From Clostridiales bacterium (GTDB lineage: Bacteria > Bacillota > Clostridia > Christensenellales > Aristaeellaceae), in contig SFFC01000039.1 of NCBI GenBank assembly GCA_004556985.1, forward strand, positions 1 to 49,539: 49,539 nucleotides of DNA. The letters are read 5' to 3'. The translations under genes were made by a program, and so were the position numbers. Below the pieces are notes generated by a model. The model ran no database searches and was not told the origin of the DNA. It saw only the letters and a program-made list of their open reading frames with translations. Below, piece by piece: positions 47,995-49,539 of the stretch; position 1 is the stretch's first letter; every line of letters starts with the position of its first letter.

Positions 47995-49539
47995 TCACTT
48001 GCCGGCGTTCTTCACGGCGCTCTCCGCTGCGATGGTGCCCCACGTTGCGCACAGGCCGTGGCCGATGCCGCCGATGGTGTTGTGGCCCGCAATATTCGCA
48101 GAGCCGATGATTTCGCCCGCCAGATAGACATTGCCCACGGCGCTGCCGTCCTCACGCATGAGCTGAGCTTCACCATTGATGCGCGGGCCGCCCGCAGTCA
48201 TCATCAGATAGGGCACGGTGTAGACGGCATAGAACGGGCCCTCCTCAAAGGCGAGCAGGTTGTCCGTGCGGCCGAAGACGCTGTCCGTGCCGGCCTTGAC
48301 GTCCTCGTTGTAAACGGCGACGGTCTGAGGAAGGTTCGGCGTGCCGAGCATTTCGGCGAGCTCTTCCATGGTATCCGCTTTGAACATGTAGCCGCCCTCG
48401 AGCAGCTCGGCAATCTTCTCCTCATTGGTGAAGGCTGCGGAGTTGCTCATCATGCCGGTGAACAGCGGCTGATCCTCAGTGATCATGTTCTCAGCCAGAA
48501 CGACGTAGATGATATTCTGGTCGTTCGTGCGCCAGATGGTGCGCTTGTCCATCGAGGTTGCGGCCGGCTCGTTAAAGACGCGGTCGCCGCTCGTGTTGAC
48601 CCAGATCGCCCCGTTATAGTTGATGCTGCAGCGCAGGGAGGCCTGGAAGCCGCTGACCGGCACGGAGCCGCCATAGCAGGAACAGTAATCCATGTTGTCA
48701 AACGCTGCGCCGGCGGCGCGCGCAAAGTCGTAGCCGCTGCCGATTGCCGTGTTCGGGTCATTGGAGGTGATGTTGGTGAAGTTGAACTCCTTGAGCCAAC
48801 GCTCGCAGTAGCCATAGCCGCCGGTCGCGATGATCGTGGAGGGAGCGGCGATCTCCATGTCGCCGACCTTTACGCCGGTCACATTGCCCTCGCCGTCGAG
48901 CATCACGTCAGTCACGAGCGTGTCAAGGCACAGCTGCGCCTGTCCTGCGTCGATGAAGCCCTGGAGCTTGTCGCTCAGCGCCCGGACGAAGTAGGAGCCG
49001 CCGCCGGAGGCCGGGCCGCCCGCAGTGTAGGTGACGCGGTTGGTGTTCATGGTCAGGTATCCGCCGCTGTCGACCTGGTCAGAGAACTCGACGCCGACAT
49101 AATCCTGGAGCCAGTTGATCGCGCCGGCAGAGCGCTCGGCGTGCACCTTTGCAATCTCCGGATTCAGGTTCTGCTCGCCACCGCCCATCGTCACGAAGTC
49201 CTGATAGAACGCTTCGGCGCTGTCCTCGATGCCGGCGGCGATCTGGATGTTGTAGCCCGCGCCGCTGATGGAGCCGCCGGCGGTGTTTGCGGAGCCGCCC
49301 ACGCGGTAGTTCTGCTCGAGCACGAGCACATTCGCGCCCAGCTCGCAGGCGCGCACGCTCGCTACGAGGCCCGCCATGCCTGCGCCGACGACGATCACGT
49401 CCGGCTCAATGAGAATCTCCAGCGCAGCGGCCTCGGTCTCGCCCTCGCCGCTGAGCGCGGCTGCGACGGCCGCCTTGATGGCCTCGGAGGTGACGGTCGC
49501 GTTGGCGACGGCGTCGACCTGCGTCGACTGCGCCGCGAC
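47995..49539 (-). CDS. FMN-binding/FAD-dependent fumarate-reductase-type oxidoreductase, 5' end missing
   Basis: 515 codons are visible and the frame is open at the right edge, so the N-terminus (probably a Sec or Tat signal) is outside. At the edge is the end of an FMN_bind domain (STQVDAVANATVTSEAIKAA). The FAD_binding_2 domain follows: DVIVVGAGMAGLVASVRACE, then VLVLEQNYRVGGSANTAGG, and TIIATGGYGYCERWLKEF. The C-terminal part has MMTAGGPRINGEAQLM and GSANIAGHNTIGGIGHGLCA. Such proteins reduce an exported acceptor such as fumarate or urocanate. The fumarate-reductase HxTMGG active-site sequence is replaced by MMTAGGPRI, so the substrate is probably different. Confidence 0.87.
   Translation of the reverse strand, partial: VAAQSTQVDAVANATVTSEAIKAAVAAALSGEGETEAAALEILIEPDVIVVGAGMAGLVASVRACELGANVLVLEQNYRVGGSANTAGGSISGAGYNIQIAAGIEDSAEAFYQDFVTMGGGEQNLNPEIAKVHAERSAGAINWLQDYVGVEFSDQVDSGGYLTMNTNRVTYTAGGPASGGGSYFVRALSDKLQGFIDAGQAQLCLDTLVTDVMLDGEGNVTGVKVGDMEIAAPSTIIATGGYGYCERWLKEFNFTNITSNDPNTAIGSGYDFARAAGAAFDNMDYCSCYGGSVPVSGFQASLRCSINYNGAIWVNTSGDRVFNEPAATSMDKRTIWRTNDQNIIYVVLAENMITEDQPLFTGMMSNSAAFTNEEKIAELLEGGYMFKADTMEELAEMLGTPNLPQTVAVYNEDVKAGTDSVFGRTDNLLAFEEGPFYAVYTVPYLMMTAGGPRINGEAQLMREDGSAVGNVYLAGEIIGSANIAGHNTIGGIGHGLCATWGTIAAESAVKNAGK

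Overview
The window looks like a GC-rich Clostridia-type member of the Bacillota (Firmicutes). Support comes from strong GGAGG ribosome binding sites, the rpmH-rnpA-yidD-yidC-jag order, nagB-nagA, a DUF896/YnzC protein, a SpoIID-like lipoprotein, an ECF-type BioY, DUF2975 paired with a small Cro/CI regulator, and a Gram-positive LexA box. Genus cannot be fixed from the sequence. No tRNA, rRNA, CRISPR array, phage or transposase gene was seen.

Layout. 1-3.5 kb: a partial aldo/keto reductase, a UbiA-like prenyltransferase (5' frameshift) overlapping a multi-pass GT-C-like glycosyltransferase, and a second aldo/keto reductase whose 3' end is fused tail to tail with the glycosyltransferase. 3.6-4.6 kb: a Tat-exported C_GCAxxG_C_C plus FMN-binding protein. 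4.7-9.8 kb: uvrB-uvrA behind an SOS box. 10.1-11.1 kb: a small membrane protein and bioY with two possible BirA operators. 11.2-14.4 kb: argS and a DUF815 AAA+ ATPase. 14.7-23.3 kb: an exported or anchored hypothetical, rpoB (two frameshifts) and rpoC, without the usual rplJL or rpsL neighbours. 23.3-27.5 kb: a small conserved protein, an RluA-type pseudouridine synthase, and a two-gene unit joining a membrane protein to an Hsp70-like ATPase with a glycine-rich membrane segment. 27.5-32.3 kb: nagB-nagA, DUF896, an M50-like membrane protease and rarA. 32.5-35.1 kb: an SH3-repeat exported protein and a SpoIID-like lipoprotein. 35.5-39 kb: rpmH-rnpA-yidD-yidC-jag. 39-44.2 kb: O-antigen-ligase-like protein, exported Ig-like protein, DUF2975/HTH pair, GT2 glycosyltransferase. 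44.5-49.5 kb: NhaC antiporter plus metallo-beta-lactamase-fold hydrolase, a broken secreted esterase, and a partial FMN/FAD reductase running off the right edge.

The most unusual content is noncoding. Two families of structured intergenic elements, called E1 and E2 here, recur at several loci. E2 (33.8, 35.1 and 43.2 kb) keeps a hairpin with covarying stems and fixed internal-loop bases AGRGC / ACGATT. E1 (14.5, 32.4 and 35.3-35.5 kb) has a palindrome plus a core of about 80 nt; two copies are identical and inverted, flanking about 21 kb. The Hsp70-like pair is the best candidate for an undescribed protein system.

Several genes, including essential rpoB, carry short indels or truncations (prenyltransferase, glycosyltransferase/reductase junction, esterase). 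Together these suggest assembly errors as much as biology.
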